DNA from: Purshia tridentata
Taxonomy: Eukaryota; Streptophyta; Magnoliopsida; Rosales; Rosaceae
DNA: 64,000 nt
Assembly: GCA_003254885.1 (NCBI GenBank)
Contig: QANT01001551.1
Coordinates: 1 to 64,000 of the forward strand
Reading direction: 5' to 3'
Shown: piece after piece, positions 47,817 to 59,500 of the stretch
How positions within the stretch are numbered: position 1 is the first letter of the stretch
How the letters are laid out: every line of letters starts with the position of its first letter
Notes under the pieces: model-generated
Seen by the model: the letters and a program-made list of their open reading frames with translations, nothing else
The model's database searches: none
Told to the model about the DNA's origin: nothing
Made by a program: the position numbers and the translations under genes

Positions 47817-50452
47817 ATGGCTGCTACAGTCTCAACTGTTGGAACTGTCAACAGAACACCGGTACTTTGTTTTCCCGCCAATTTTATCTCTCATTCAGAA
47901 ATGTTTTGACTTACAAACTCTTCCATAATGTATTTCTTTAATCTATTGTAGAAGTAGAAATACCCCAAAAGAATATTTTTGTTTCTCAATGTGATGCCCA
48001 AAATACAAAGCATTTAGATCAATTATTTCATGCAGATGAGCTTGAACAGCTCTGGTTCTGGAAGCTCAATCCCGAGCTCAGCCTTCTTGGGCGCCAGTTT
48101 GAAGAAGGTGGTCAGCTCAAGACTCCCCTACCCCAAGATTGTGTCTGCAGGCAAGTTCAAAGTCACTGCCGAAATTGATGAAGACAAGCAAACCGCGAAG
48201 GACAAGTGGAGAGGCCTTGCCTTTGACACTTCTGATGACCAGCAAGACATCACAAGAGGAAAGGGAATGGTTGATTCTATGTTCCAAGCTCCCAGCGGCA
48301 CTGGGACTCACTATGCTGTCATGAGCTCATATGATTACATTAGCACCGGACTTCGCCAGTAAGCAAGAAAATATAGATATTAATTCCTTTCTATTGGTTG
48401 CTTGGAGATTTATTTTGTTTCTTTTTTGATGTTTGAGACTATGTTCTTAAAAGAGAATTGGGACTTTGACTATGTTACAGATACAACATGGATAACAACA
48501 TGGACGGGTTTTACATAGCTCCAGCTTTCATGGACAAGCTTGTGGTTCATATCAGCAAAAACTTCATGAACCTGCCTAGCATTAAGGTACGAGTAACACC
48601 AAAAAAATCACAAAACATTGAATCCCAACTGTTTTGTTGCTTCTAGTGTTATTTCTAACTTGACGTTCTCGATATAAGTTCATGATTGTTGGTTTTGACA
48701 GCTCAAATGATTTTATATGAATTTGTGTGATCAGATTCCTCTCATTCTTGGTATATGGGGAGGCAAAGGTCAGGGTAAATCGTTCCAGTGTGAGCTTGTG
48801 TTCGCCAAGATGGGAATTACGTGAGTTCATCATGGTTATTTTGTTTCATGAAAGTCTTTTTTGGAGAACCAAGTAGAATTTTGAGCAATATTTTCAATCT
48901 CATGCATCCATTTTGCTGCTATTGTTTCTTTATAAGATATGTTTTGATCTTGTATTCATTTTAATTGTTAGCTTGATCTATATTATTGACTCATTCCCTG
49001 ACATGGTATCAGAGTTCTGGTTAGTGGAAGTTCTGAGTTCGAAACCTACGATCCCCGCCCCTCAATTATTTGTTAACCTGCATAGTGGAGCTGCACTATA
49101 TTATCTCCATTTTTCTGGCTTTCAACGTGCAGAGAAGGGGACTTGATATACATTATTGACCCCTTAATTTTTCGGGGTCAAATGGTTGTCTAACATTAAC
49201 TACCTGGTGATTAAATTTCAGCCCCATCATGATGAGTGCTGGAGAATTAGAAAGTGGGAATGCAGGAGAGCCTGCAAAATTGATCAGACAGAGGTACCGT
49301 GAGGCTGCAGACATCATCAGGAAAGGAAAAATGTGCGCTCTCTTCATCAATGATCTTGATGCAGGTGCTGGTAGGATGGGTGGAACCACACAGTACACTG
49401 TGAACAACCAGATGGTGAATGCTACTCTCATGAACATTGCTGATAACCCAACAAATGTGCAGCTTCCTGGTATGTACAACAAGGAGGAGAATCCTAGAGT
49501 CCCCATTATAGTCACTGGCAATGACTTCTCCACATTGTATGCCCCTCTCATTCGTGACGGTCGTATGGAGAAATTTTACTGGGCTCCCACTAGAGAAGAC
49601 CGGATTGGTGTCTGCACCGGAATCTTCAAGCCTGACGGTGTTCCTGAGTCAGATGTTGTTAAGATTGTTGACACATTCCCTGGTCAATCTATTGGTAAGC
49701 ATAGTTCAAAATCTTGGTATTTGGAATTTCCCAGCACTTTTATTGATGAGGATTTAAAGAATAAAGCAACAAAGTTTCTTCAACAGTCCAAAGAGACATT
49801 GGCAAAGATTAAATGGTTGAAAAAGTTTGCTGAAGATTTTCTTGAAAAGAGGATCATCAGGACTTAATTTATGTATGTGCATATGAAAATAGGTTCAGTA
49901 CCATAATTTGTTATATGGAAAATATCTGCAGACTTCTTTGGTGCCCTCAGAGCTCGAGTTTATGATGATGAAGTGAGGAAGTGGATATCAGGTGTTGGGG
50001 TAGATGAAATTGGGAAGAAGCTTGTGAACTCAAAAGACGGTCCCCCTACTTTTGAGCAGCCTAAAATGACAGTGGAGAAGCTCCTTGAGTATGGCAACAT
50101 GCTGGTTCAGGAGCAGGACAATGTGAAGAGAGTCCAACTGGCTGACAAGTACATGAGTGAGGCAGCCCTTGGAGATGCAAACCAGGATTCTATTAAGAGA
50201 GGATCTTTCTATGGTTAGCACCCTTTATCCTTAAGAGCCTTCAATGGTCGGTTAAGTACTATCTCTGTGCTCCTTATTATTTAGCAATATCGAAATTGGA
50301 GTAGTTTGTTCAAATTTTCTATAAATTTGTTTGATGCAGGCCAGGCAGCACAGCAGGTTCAGGTACCTGTCCCTGAAGGCTGTGTTGATCCGTCAGCCAC
50401 AAACTATGACCCAACTGCTAGGAGTGACAATGGTAGCTGTCAGTATGAGTGA
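47817..50452 (+). CDS. RCA: Rubisco activase, long redox-sensitive (alpha) form
   Basis: Seven exons (47817-47861, 48036-48358, 48481-48586, 48735-48820, 49222-49694, 49932-50213, 50340-50452) give 475 residues, the usual size. A transit peptide of about 55 residues precedes a stromal AAA+ ATPase. The Walker A motif is GGKGQGKS (167-174) and the Walker B motif FINDLDAG (228-235). The N-terminal Trp needed for Rubisco contact is in [10 protein letters not shown]. The protein uses ATP to remove inhibitory sugar phosphates from Rubisco and so keeps carbon fixation active. The last exon encodes the alpha-type extension with Cys453 and Cys472, 19 residues apart as in Arabidopsis, the pair reduced by thioredoxin-f. 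If intron 6 is retained, a TAG directly after the donor ends the protein at SFYG, giving a short beta-type form. Confidence 0.97.
48991..49151 (+). mobile_element. tRNA-derived SINE-like insertion in RCA intron 4
   Basis: ATTATTGAC occurs at 48982-48990 and 49152-49160, bracketing 161 bp like a 9-bp target duplication. The insert begins with a polymerase III-type head: TGGTATCAGAG (A-box-like, 49004-49014) and GAGTTCGAAACC (B-box-like, 49035-49046), about 20 bases apart. This resembles the initiator-Met tRNA type head of some plant SINEs. The tail is unrelated to tRNA and has no long A-run. Since TGGTATCAGAG also occurs in LTR-element primer sites, an LTR scrap is an alternative, but the B-box argues for a SINE. 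Confidence 0.6.
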
Positions 50453-51461
50453 TGAGAGTTGGAGGAGATAATGATATTTCTTGCTGGCTCCTTAATTCTG
50501 GAGTCATTGAGTCCTATTCATAAGTTCTGTTGTAATTTACACTTTATTTTATGGCAATTGGTGTTATTAGCTATTAAGTTGTTGGATCTATTCTCACTCA
50601 CTCATCTCACGTCACAGTTGTCACTTGAGCTATGGTTCATGAGCTTAATATCCTTCGTTATTGTCCTTGAATAAGATTATCCTGCATCCATTATTTAAAA
50701 AATATAAGAACTATATTAACATATAAGTTTTAGTTTTAGAATCACGAAACTATAAATTAAAAACTCACTAGAATGTACACAACAAAGAACAAACATATAC
50801 ACAGAAAGAAAGGCGATACTTACTACCTCAGCTCAGTTAATCTCAATTTTTCTTTGTTAATGAAAATTACTCTTTTACCCTGTTAACAATTTTTTATTTC
50901 CTCAGTATTTCATTAATAATGTTAAAGAACTTCAGAAATTTAAAAATTTAGAAATTAAAACCCACCACCGTGGCCTTGGGCCCATGGCGGCGCTGGTCTA
51001 ACAGGGGGAGGGGAAGGAAGCGGGGAGGGTGTGAGATTTTTTGTTTTGATTTTTGAGGGGTAAAACTGGAATTTAAAATTTATCAAAAAAGTAGTGGAGG
51101 CTAAATGCTAACTAACCCTTTTTTTTTTGGAGCAAATCGAATAGCCCATAAAATTGTTTATACATTCCCCAATCAATTTCTTCAGCATTAGTGGCTGAAT
51201 AGTATTTAATATTTTCAGTACAGTATTCATAACCTTCAAATATGTAAATATAGATTGTTCACAGGGATTCTGTGAAATTATTTAATGTACATTTTTAACC
51301 TTCCGGAACCGCAAAATTGGTTTATTGGTAACAACAGAAAGCCTACACAAACATTGTGGATGAATAGATTATGCTTGCGAACTACTACTTATTGATGCAT
51401 AGAAACTTGTACAAAAGTCCAGATCAGGATAATTTCTTTATCAACAGTTGCATTCAACTTT
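50453..51461. other. Intergenic region between convergent RCA and LTI65-like genes
   Basis: This holds the 3' untranslated regions of the two convergent genes and about 600 bases of AT-rich DNA. A GC-richer patch near 50960-51060 is unassigned. No gene seen. Confidence 0.6.
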
Positions 51462-53311
51462 TCAATTGGTCTGGAGTATTCTTTCCTGTGTTTCTTCCTC
51501 AACGGCTGCAATACATAAAAGATCTCAATGAGGATGAATCATTTCAACAAAAAAGCAAGATACAATTCAATACATTAAAGATCTCAAGTACCATTTATTC
51601 ATCAATCAAAAAGCTTAAAAGGGAAATGTTTTCGCCAATGAACAACATGTTAAACTGTCAATCTAGATTATTGATGGATTCTTATTCTAACATGTGATGC
51701 TAGATTAACAGTTTAACAACAAAACATGTGAGACATCTGGTAAAACAACGTTAACCTTATAACTTAACCTATCAATTTGCACTTTGCAGAATTGAATAAT
51801 GAAGGAAAGACCATGGAAGTTACCTTCATAAGCATTGGTAGAGATCGGAATGCGTGGTGATGAGGAGGCCATAGCTGATTGTGGGGCAGTACTAGTTTTG
51901 GAGGGCTCCTCATTCCGAAGCAAGGAAGATATAGCCCCTTTCACCTTCTCCACCATACCCACATCACCAGGAGCTTTCCTTGGACTCATTGCATCGGATA
52001 TTACTTGTGAAAGTGCTCTTTCATCTTCCCCTGGCTCAAATTTGTGAATCAAATACTCCTTCACAGAAACACCCTTATCCCATATTTGTTCGCTGCTACC
52101 AACCTGCTTTCCAGGTGCTGCAGGGGCTGACAAAGGTTGTTGAGCCTCTGCAACTGCTGCCTCGGCTGAAGAGCTATGTGGAACTGCTGATGCCGAAAAG
52201 ACTTGTGGAGCTGGCATAGCTTTACAGTTTGCTGAAGGTGGTGGGGCTGCAACAGTGAGGCCTTTCTTTGTGGGAACTGAGGGTGAAACAGTGAGACTTT
52301 CTATCTTTGAGGCAATTGCGTGGGTTGCATCTGATACTGTGGCATAGGCTGGTCCTAACTTCTCTGATACTGTGTTAAAGGCTGGTCCCAACTTCTCAGT
52401 CACAGTTTCAGTTATTGTCTTCCTAGGACTAGGAGGCTTTGCAGCCACAGTTTCGGGTACTGTCTCATTAGGACTAGGAGGAATACTTGCGGCAGATACA
52501 CTTCCGGTTACTGTCTTGTTAGAACCAGGAGGTATATTTGCGGCAGACACAGTTTCGGTTACTGTCTTAGGACTAGGAATCTTCTCCTTATCTTGTTCAC
52601 TTCCCTTATTGCTGCTTGGAAAAACATGATTCTCAGAAATCACAGGATTTGCTCTGGGATGCAGCCTTGCAGTCTCCTTGTATCCTTCCGGTGCCATCTC
52701 TGATTCGTACACTGAAAATAAAATGAAACTTTTAAAGAGGGGACCAATGGAGCATTTGGAAATTAACTACAAAGAAATGGTTGCATATTCCTTCCAAAAG
52801 GGGAGCCAACAGTGAAAATTAAGGTATTAATTTGTTATAGACAATGAAATATTGAAGATGTTAATTAAATATTACTTGGGGCTCCTAGATATTCAGCATC
52901 TTCTTCTTCATCTTCATACTCATTCAAGCTAACACCCCATGATGGGGTGGTGTTATCCCCTTCTTGATGCTTCTTCTTGTTGCTGAGTGAGTGCTTCAGT
53001 TTCTTGGCCTTCTCCTTCACCTTGGTTAGAACTGATTTCTTGTGATGGTGACCATGATCTTCTTCTGCATCATGGTTCCCAACTGGAGATGATGTGTTCA
53101 TTGATGACGACCTCGAAACTTCACCTCCTGGACATCAAAAATCTGTTAGAATAAAAATTGCCGTCATTGGTGGTGGAGAAATTACAGTAAGATGATATGG
53201 GATACCTCGAAGATAATGTTCCATAGTTGGGCTGGCAGTAATTCTTTTGTGTTCATGGCTGGCAGTAGTTTCACTGTCACCATATCTTTGCGGGCGTTCG
53301 AGTTGAGCCAT
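51462..53311 (-). CDS. LTI65/RD29-like (CAP160-domain) stress protein
   Basis: Four exons (53311-53206, 53127-52876, 52711-51824, 51505-51462) close in phase for 429 residues. The protein is hydrophilic and probably disordered. Residues about 50-85 are His/Lys-rich (HGHHHKKSVLTKVKEKAKKL), followed by the family signature around TPSWGVSLNEYEDEEEDAEYLGAP. The middle carries degenerate repeats of TVTETVSAA..PPSPNETV and EKLGPAFNTVSEKLGPAYATV. Near the end come KGVSVKEYLIHKFEPGEDERALSQVISDAM and VEKVKGAISSLLR, the CAP160/RD29 C-terminal blocks. Relatives (LTI65/RD29B, LTI78/RD29A, spinach CAP160) are induced by cold, drought and abscisic acid and protect cells against dehydration. I saw no ABRE or DRE core in the 500 bases upstream, so stress control is inferred from family alone. 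Confidence 0.88.
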
Positions 53312-53807
53312 TGCTCTCCAATTCACAATTGAGGGTCTTAGAGTGCCTCTGCTTTTGAGACAATTCTGGTGTCCGAATGTCCTCTACTTATTATGGGATT
53401 CTAGCATTCTTCTGAGGTTCTTCCCTAGAAAATCAACAAGGTCCACAGGTCAATTGGTTGATTTGTAAGAGAAGTTGCTAAGTTTGGCTTGCTACTTGTA
53501 ACTCAGAAATGGTTATTTCCTGAAATAGTAGCAATTGACCAGGCCAGGGGCAACCATCTTCCTCTTCCTTTGCCTTATGCCTTGGGACAGTATTGGTATT
53601 TCAAGATAAACATGAAACTGCCTTCCATCATAAATAGATTTTCTTCTTTTAGGATCCTTTGAAAATCCAAAAATAAAAAAGATAAAAAATTTTGAGTCAG
53701 GTTTCTTGCAAGTTAACCGCATCCCCTTTTTTGTGACCCTAAAAAAAGGAGGTTAAGAAAAATATATTATCTTCGTTGACTTTTGTGCCATTATCCTCTT
53801 TGTTGAC
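53312..53807. other. Short intergenic region upstream of the LTI65-like gene
   Basis: Nearly 500 bases between two leftward genes. They must hold the LTI65-like promoter and the 3' end of the PPR transcript. No ACGTG or CCGAC core motifs were found on a visual scan of both strands. Confidence 0.5.
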
Positions 53808-55535
53808 TCAAATCCAACTATAACCAGGAGTTTTTCTTATTCCTCTATCATACATGAGATTCCGTACTCCTGCTGCATCATCCCAGTAGCCTCTTGTCAT
53901 CAACACATTCGACAGCAGTATGTAAGTTGCAGGATCATTTGGGCAAAGTTCTAGAAGCTTTTTTCCATAATGAACAGCAATTTCCTTATTTTCATGAACT
54001 TGGCAAGCACTAAGTAGAGCTTTGTATACTGAGGGTCCTGGCTCTATGGGCATGTTATTGACAAAGGCTTGTGCTTCATGAAGATTTCCAGCTCGACTGA
54101 AAAGATCAGCAACTGCAGCATAATGCTCCATTTTGGGAGGTTCAAGCAATTTGTCATTTCTCATCAAATTGAAGTACTCAAGTCCTTTGTCCAACAAACC
54201 AACATGGCTACAAGCAGTTAGTACAGTGAGGAAGGTGGTATTATCTGGTTTGACCCCTGTTCTCCTCATTTGTTCAAAAAATTCAACAGTCTCCCGCCCA
54301 AACCCACTATGAGCATAACCTGATAACAATGAGTTCCAGGAGATCACATCATGTTCATTCATCAAAGTAAATACCCGCTTTGAATCATGGATAGCACCGC
54401 ATCTTGCATACATGGAAACAAGCCCATTCTGAACGCATAAATTTGAAGCATGCCCACTCTTGAAAACAAGAGCATGGATTTTCTTTCCCTCCTCAAGTGC
54501 TGAAAGAGTTCCTACTGCTCTTAAAATGCTTGCAAGTGTGAATGAGTCAATAGCAACACCAACCTGCCTCATTTCAAAGAAACATTCCAGAGCTTCCTCA
54601 CTAATTCCAATATTAGAAAAACCAGCAATTACTGCATTCCATGAGATTTGATCCCATATTGCAACACATGAGCAAAGCTTACGAAAGTCCTCCAAGCTAC
54701 CACTACATTGTGAATATATGGTCAAAAGGGTAACCACTATGTACGTGTTAAACTTAAAACCTTCTTTCATGATCCGGCAATGGATTTGCCTGCAATGATT
54801 CCAGAAGTCTCGGCTAGAAAATGAACCCAACAAACTATTATAAGTTACATAATTTGGTTTGAGACCCAAACGCAGCATTTCCCTCACTAAAGTCATTGCC
54901 TCATCAGATTGTTCATTCTGTGCATAGCCAGTAACCATGGAAGTCCAAGTTATTACATTCTTATCTGGCATTTGATTAAACACCCGCTTTGCATCATTAA
55001 CACTACAACACTTTGAATACATATCTATCAATCCTGTTCCCACAACAACATTATAGCATATCCCCATTTTCAAGCTCAAACCATGCACCTGAGCCCCAAG
55101 CTCTTCAGCTTCTAACTGTGAGCAACCCACCAAGACCCCCGACAGACTGAACGGCGTTGGCACTATCCCAACTCTTAACATCTCCAGAAACAACCCAATT
55201 GCCCTTTTTGGCAACTCAGCTTTCAAATAAGCAGAAATCAACGAATTCCAAGTCACTACATTTCTATCAGACATTTCATCAAATATTTTCTGAGCATTCC
55301 GTAACGTGCCACATGCTCCGTACATATCAACGAGAGCACTGCAGATAAAGACATTAGAACAGAAACCCAACTTGATAACAATTGCATGAAGACTAATACC
55401 CGTATCCAAAGAAGCCGATGTTGCACAACGGGATATGATTTTGTTGAGGGTTTGAGGGGTGGTGGGTGAAGGCTCAAGCTTCAGCAACCGAGCCAATGGC
55501 TCCAAACTCAATGGTTTTGATAGCCTCCGAGACAT
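53808..55535 (-). CDS. PLS-class pentatricopeptide repeat protein, E-type end
   Basis: One uninterrupted frame of 575 residues, typical of intronless plant PPR genes. About 13 tandem PPR units of P, L and S type are visible, for example NVFICSALVDMYGACGTLRN, DRNVVTWNSLISAYLKAELP and HDVISWNSLLSGYAHSGFGR. The sequence then runs into the E domain (ALLSACQVHENKEIAVHYGKK, LLSNVLMTRGYWDDAAGVRN) and stops at KTPGYSWI. It therefore lacks the DYW deaminase domain. Such proteins bind single organellar RNAs and direct C-to-U editing with a DYW partner, in mitochondria or plastids. The N-terminal region (MSRRLSKPLSLEPLARLLKL) is basic and could be a targeting peptide, mitochondrion slightly favoured. 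It is divergent from TOC75 with 1.0 kb between their starts. Confidence 0.93.
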   Translation of the reverse strand: MSRRLSKPLSLEPLARLLKLEPSPTTPQTLNKIISRCATSASLDTGISLHAIVIKLGFCSNVFICSALVDMYGACGTLRNAQKIFDEMSDRNVVTWNSLISAYLKAELPKRAIGLFLEMLRVGIVPTPFSLSGVLVGCSQLEAEELGAQVHGLSLKMGICYNVVVGTGLIDMYSKCCSVNDAKRVFNQMPDKNVITWTSMVTGYAQNEQSDEAMTLVREMLRLGLKPNYVTYNSLLGSFSSRDFWNHCRQIHCRIMKEGFKFNTYIVVTLLTIYSQCSGSLEDFRKLCSCVAIWDQISWNAVIAGFSNIGISEEALECFFEMRQVGVAIDSFTLASILRAVGTLSALEEGKKIHALVFKSGHASNLCVQNGLVSMYARCGAIHDSKRVFTLMNEHDVISWNSLLSGYAHSGFGRETVEFFEQMRRTGVKPDNTTFLTVLTACSHVGLLDKGLEYFNLMRNDKLLEPPKMEHYAAVADLFSRAGNLHEAQAFVNNMPIEPGPSVYKALLSACQVHENKEIAVHYGKKLLELCPNDPATYILLSNVLMTRGYWDDAAGVRNLMYDRGIRKTPGYSWI

Positions 55536-56568
55536 TGTTGTAATGGTGGAGATTTTGGTTTGGCATAAGGAAGCTATTCTAATGATATATTTATTACTTT
55601 AAAGTGAATAATATCTGCATGGAACGGTGTTTTATGTTTTTGTGTCTTTATTTTCGTTCATGTTAAATAGACGAGGGAGATAGACACAATTAAGCATATA
55701 AAACTGTTTCATAAAAAAATTTCTCAGACTTTAGGCTTGAAACCAGTTCATCGTGCATTGTCTAATTTTTGTTCAGCTCATGAATTAAAGAGAAAAATTG
55801 CTCCAAACAAAATGAATTATATGAGAAAAGTAAATGATTAAATTATCAAAATTCTTTTGAACAAAATTTTAAATTTTTTTGGGCTAACAATGAGGTAGGT
55901 GATTACTAATTAGGATTTAGGACATATTTTTTGTTTTGGGCAATAGGGCATTTATTTAAAAATATAATTAGTTCCAAATTCAAACCACTTCGGTAAAATA
56001 AAAAAACCAACTCACTTATCTCCGAATATTATATACGTATACTATATAGTTGTTTTATAGTCAAAATAAGTATTAGTTAAAGAAAAATTTTGAGTCATTA
56101 ATATCATGTGATTTTCGGAATTTCTAATCTAATATATAAATAAAATTTAATCATAAACAAATGAATGGTTTTACACTTTTACACTAAATAAAAGGAAATT
56201 TAAGAATAGCATAGAAAACAAAAGGCAAAAAAAAAAAACCATTAAACCAACACCACTAAGCCTAAAACCGGCATAATTCCCCAATTAACAATAAAATAAT
56301 CCCATTGATGGAAGCATTGTAGTCTTTGTAGATCTCGCCCACTTGCAAATGGCAAGTTGGCAACACACCCGAATGTGAAACGCCCAAAACTTGGTTTGGT
56401 CACACTCGAAGCTTTGAAAGACACACAAACACAACTGAGTGACTCAGTGAGTTAAATTCTCACCAATCCAAAAGTCCAAACCCTTAAACCCCTCTTTCCA
56501 CTTCTTCTTCCCCTTTAGGCCTTATCCCTTCCATTTTCTCTTCTCTCTTCTTCTCCGCACCCACCACA
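55536..56568. other. Divergent promoter region between PPR and TOC75 genes
   Basis: About 1 kb of AT-rich DNA separates the two start codons. The last 100 bases before 56569 are CT-rich, like the leader of the TOC75 transcript. No other gene was seen. Confidence 0.6.
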
Positions 56569-59500
56569 ATGTTCACAGCGGCGCCCACCACCTACCTTAA
56601 ACCCACCCCCACCATCCTCCCCTCCTCTTCTCGCAATTTGGCCCCACCCACCGCCGCCGCAACCGCCACCAACAGCCGCCGACCCACCCTCAAATGCCAT
56701 CTCTCCTCTTCTTCTTCCTCTTCCGCTTCCTCTTCCTCTTCACCTCTTTCCCAAAACCTTAAACCCTCCTCCACCCCCCTCAAAACTCTCTCCAAAGCCC
56801 TCGCCGCCGCCTCCACCGTGACCCTCATATTAAATTTAAGATCTTTCGTCGCCCATGGCGGCGGAAACGGCAATTCAGGCGGCGGTGGAGGTGGGTTTGG
56901 CGGCGGTGGCGGTGGAGATGGGTCTAGTGGAGGCGGTGGTGGGTTTTGGAGGAGGCTGTTTGGCCCACAGGCGGCGGTTGCTGACGAACCACAGTCCCAA
57001 GAGTGGGACTCTCATGGGTTGCCGGCCAACATTGTTGTTCAGCTCAACAAGCTTAGTGGGTTCAAGAAGTACAAGGTCTCCGAGATCTTGTTCTTCGATC
57101 GGAGGCGGTGGAGCACCGTCGGCACCGAGGACTCGTTCTTCGAGATGGTATCTTTGAGACCTGGTGGGGTTTACACCAAAGCCCAGCTGCAGAAAGAGCT
57201 TGAGACTTTAGCCAATTGCGGAATGTTCGAGAAGGTCGACTTGGAAGGGAAGACCAACCCGGATGGGACTCTCGGGGTGACGATATCGTTCACGGAGAGC
57301 ACGTGGCAGTCGGCGGACAAGTTTCGGTGCATCAATGTGGGTCTGATGACGCAGTCGAAGCCCATCGAAATGGACCCGGACATGACTGACAAGGAGAAGC
57401 TCGAGTATTTTAGGAACCAAGAGAAGGATTACAAGCGGAGGATTGACAGGGCGAGGCCATGTTTGTTGCCATTGCCTGTGCAGAGGGAGGTGTTGCAGAT
57501 GTTGAGGGAACAAGGGAAGGTGAGTGCTAGGCTGTTGCAGAAGATTCGGGACCGGGTTCAGAGGTGGTACCAAGACGAAGGCTATGCGTGTGCTCAGGTT
57601 GTGAATTTTGGGAATTTGAATACCAAGGAGGTGGTTTGTGAAGTGGTGGAAGGGGACATCACACAGCTGCTTATTCAGTTCCAGGATAAGCTTGGCAATT
57701 TTGTTGAAGGGAACACTCAGATCCCTGTAGTGAAGAGAGAATTGCCCAAACAGGTACATTTATATCATACATTATATGAAATGTCTAATTAAGATCTCTA
57801 ATGGGAATTGGGTTGTTTGTTGGATTAGTTTTTTAATTTCAAACACTTAAAGGGTGCTTAATGTTAATGCAAATGGATTTTTAACTCTGGATGGGTGATT
57901 GGAAGTTTTATGTATGTTGGCCAATTTCCAATGAGTGATTTCTTGACTGGTTGAAATTTTTGTGAATGTTCAACATGGGTTTACAGCTTCGACCAGGCTA
58001 TGTGTTTAACATAGAAGCAGGGAAGCAAGCCCTAAGGAACATAAACTCCCTAGCTTTGTTTTCAAACATTGAAGTGAACCCACGGCCTGATGAGAAGAAT
58101 GAAGGAGGGATAATTGTTGAAATAAAGCTTAAAGAACTAGAACAGAAGACAGCTGAAGTTAGCTCGGAATGGAGCATTGTTCCTGGACGTGGAGGTTATC
58201 CCACTTTGGTATGTGTGAAATAATTGCATTACTCTGTCCAGTAACCATGAAATCTTTTGGAGGTTACAGTGTTGTAATTCTGATTGTTTTGTATTGCATT
58301 TATGTATGTTGTGTGTTTAGGCTTCACTGCAGCCTGGTGGAACTATTACTTTTGAACATCGGAATCTCAATGGGCTGAATAGATCTATTCTTGGTTCAGT
58401 AACCACCAGCAACTTCCTCAATCCTCAGGTGATCTTAGCTTAATTAATAATATACCTTTCATGGCTTTATCTAAGTTTATTGACGATTAATGCATTTGCA
58501 TGAATTCTTGTATCATATATTGACCATGGTTATCTTTCCTCAGGATGATCTTGCTTTTAAGCTTGAGTATGTGCATCCATATCTGGATGGTGTGTACAAT
58601 CCTCGCAATCGTACTCTTCGTGTAAGCTGCTTCAACAGCAGAAAACTGAGTCCAGTCTTCACTGGTGGGCCAGGGGCTGATGAAGTTCCCCCAATATGGG
58701 TTGATCGAGCTGGCATGAAGGCTAATATAACAGAGGTGCTTTGAATCATTTTTTTCTTTAAGTTTACTGTTTAATGCACGTAGTGCATGATTACATAAAC
58801 AGAGGTACTTCTAGTATTTATTTTCTTTTTGTTGAATCTATGTAGTGCTTTATGATTACATAACTTGATTGTCTGTGCCTACTAGAATTTCACCCGTCAG
58901 AGCAAGTTCACATATGGACTCGTGATGGAAGAGATAACTACGCGTGATGAACGCAGTCATATCTGTTCAAATGGCCAAAGAGTGTTGCCCAGTGGAGGAG
59001 TAACTGAAGATGGACCTCCCACAACTCTCAGTGGTACCGGCATTGACCGTGTGGCATTTTTACAATCAAATATCACTCGTGATAACACCAAGTTTGTGAA
59101 TGGAACTATAGTTGGTCAGAGGAATGTGTTTCAGGTAACCCCATTTTTACTTATTTTATGGACTTCCTTGCTCAGTTTTTATAACAAGTGAGGGAGGGAA
59201 ACAAGAAAAATGTTTCGAAAGGGAAGCCATTCTCAGCATTTTTCTAAATCTTTCGGGAATTTTTAGTCTTATGAATTTATGTTCCTGACATAATAACTCA
59301 GTATAATTGCTTATGCATTTGATAGACATAGGACTGAATAATCATTGTTGTACAATTACAGAAAAGCACACATATGTATGTACAAGGGTTTTCGTAGGTG
59401 TATCAGGGTGAAATTGTGTATGTATATATACTAGCACCTTGATGTTATTTCAGATGACTGTAGCATACCTTGTGAAGTTAAACTTCTAGTCATCCTCAGG

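Noticed and set aside
49153-49551. 132-codon antisense frame in RCA
   Set aside because: It overlaps the well-supported RCA exon 5 on the other strand and resembles nothing.
57208-57759. 183-codon antisense frame in TOC75 exon 1
   Set aside because: Shadow of the GC-richer TOC75 coding strand; the sense protein is unambiguous.
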